From positions 1 through 59,730 of the forward strand of contig VGRY01000019.1 in the NCBI GenBank assembly GCA_016875195.1: 59,730 nucleotides of DNA, in the 5' to 3' direction. The DNA is from Deltaproteobacteria bacterium (GTDB taxonomy: Bacteria > Desulfobacterota > BSN033 > UBA1163). Numbering within the stretch: the first letter of the stretch is position 1; the number at the start of each line of letters is the position of its first letter. The translations under genes and the position numbers were made by a program. Shown here one piece after another: positions 59,593-59,730 of this stretch. The notes below the pieces were generated by a model. That model saw only the letters and a list, made by a program, of their open reading frames with translations. It did not search any database and was not told where the DNA came from.

Positions 59593-59730
59593 CTACCAAC
59601 CCTGGCGAGCGGCTTCGACGATGGCTTTCAGGTTGGCAATGGGGGTTTGGAGGGGGACAGCGCATTCCGGAGCGAGAACATCGACACCCGCTTCGATGCT
59701 GTAACGGGTCTGCTTATAGACATCCTCCGG
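59593..59730 (-). CDS. MtaA/UroD-like corrinoid methyltransferase, 3' end (partial)
   Basis: Truncated by the window end; only the last 45 residues are seen. Reading the minus strand gives EDVYKQTRYSIEAGVDVLAPECAVPLQTPIANLKAIVEAARQGW and stop TAG. This is the C-terminus of the uroporphyrinogen decarboxylase/MtaA methyltransferase family (GxDVLxPxCAxPxxTPxxN pattern, with the late cysteine that may be a zinc ligand in MtaA-like enzymes). Paired with the corrinoid activator, it points to methyl transfer from a methylated substrate to tetrahydrofolate or coenzyme M-like acceptors. Confidence 0.72.
   Translation of the reverse strand, partial: PEDVYKQTRYSIEAGVDVLAPECAVPLQTPIANLKAIVEAARQGW

Noticed and set aside
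1..59730. tRNA or rRNA genes, prophage, restriction or toxin-antitoxin systems
   Set aside because: None could be supported by reading the sequence; gaps hold repeats and hairpins only.

Overview
The window looks like chromosomal DNA from an anaerobic, acyl-CoA-degrading bacterium, most likely of the Desulfobacterota (former Deltaproteobacteria). This is inferred from content, not from a marker gene. The evidence is a split B12-dependent acyl-CoA mutase, a reversed-order HAD/crotonase fusion, TRAP-TAXI and two Liv-type ABC uptake systems, several AMP-forming acyl-CoA ligases, a corrinoid-activation (2Fe-2S/ASKHA) protein beside a MtaA/UroD-like methyltransferase, and a UGA-encoded selenocysteine glutaredoxin. 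No rRNA or tRNA gene, prophage or CRISPR array was seen.

Positions 220-10142 (minus strand) form a catabolic block. In transcription order it holds a GntR/FCD regulator with a TGTATACA-type operator just upstream, a B12-binding small mutase subunit, a mutase large subunit, a 3-hydroxyacyl-CoA dehydrogenase/enoyl-CoA hydratase fusion, a TAXI binding protein, a fused TRAP permease and an acyl-CoA ligase. Together they would import a carboxylate, activate it to CoA, oxidise it and rearrange its carbon skeleton. Positions 10288-14241 carry a DUF434 protein, a selenocysteine glutaredoxin hidden by its in-frame TGA (11068-11328), and uvrA.

Positions 14242-17332 are an accessory island. Two related elements with terminal inverted repeats (14530-14702 and 16575-16863) flank a tautomerase, a C39-like lipoprotein and a dienelactone hydrolase. 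A well-formed integron attC site (15806-15863) lies between the last two genes, and no integrase is visible. Positions 17333-38155 are mixed housekeeping and envelope genes: an ABC-2 exporter, a sugar isomerase-like TIM barrel, a DUF4332 membrane fusion, a lipoprotein, gamma-glutamyltransferase, two secreted proteins, HisF, a VIT/vWA/AgmX-like protein, Smr, a Cys-rich mini-protein, TauE, Nudix, nitroreductase, amidase and a GspA-GspB pair.

Positions 38156-59730 are nearly all minus strand and form a second acyl-CoA block: an alpha/beta hydrolase, two complete Liv-type ABC systems (39162-44441 and 47328-52251), a two-subunit CoA-transferase, a MaoC hydratase, an internally deleted hydroxyacyl-CoA dehydrogenase, two more acyl-CoA ligases, an epimerase, an SDR dehydrogenase, the corrinoid activator and the 3' end of a methyltransferase.

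Intergenic spaces are full of repeats. Family A is built of alternating CGAAATCCGAA-type units with a GTGCTTCG end, in seven clear copies. Family B consists of CCCCGTTAGAAA inverted repeats. Family C is a GGGATTTTATAAAG palindromic element. Several repeats have been captured as the C-terminal codons of neighbouring genes.
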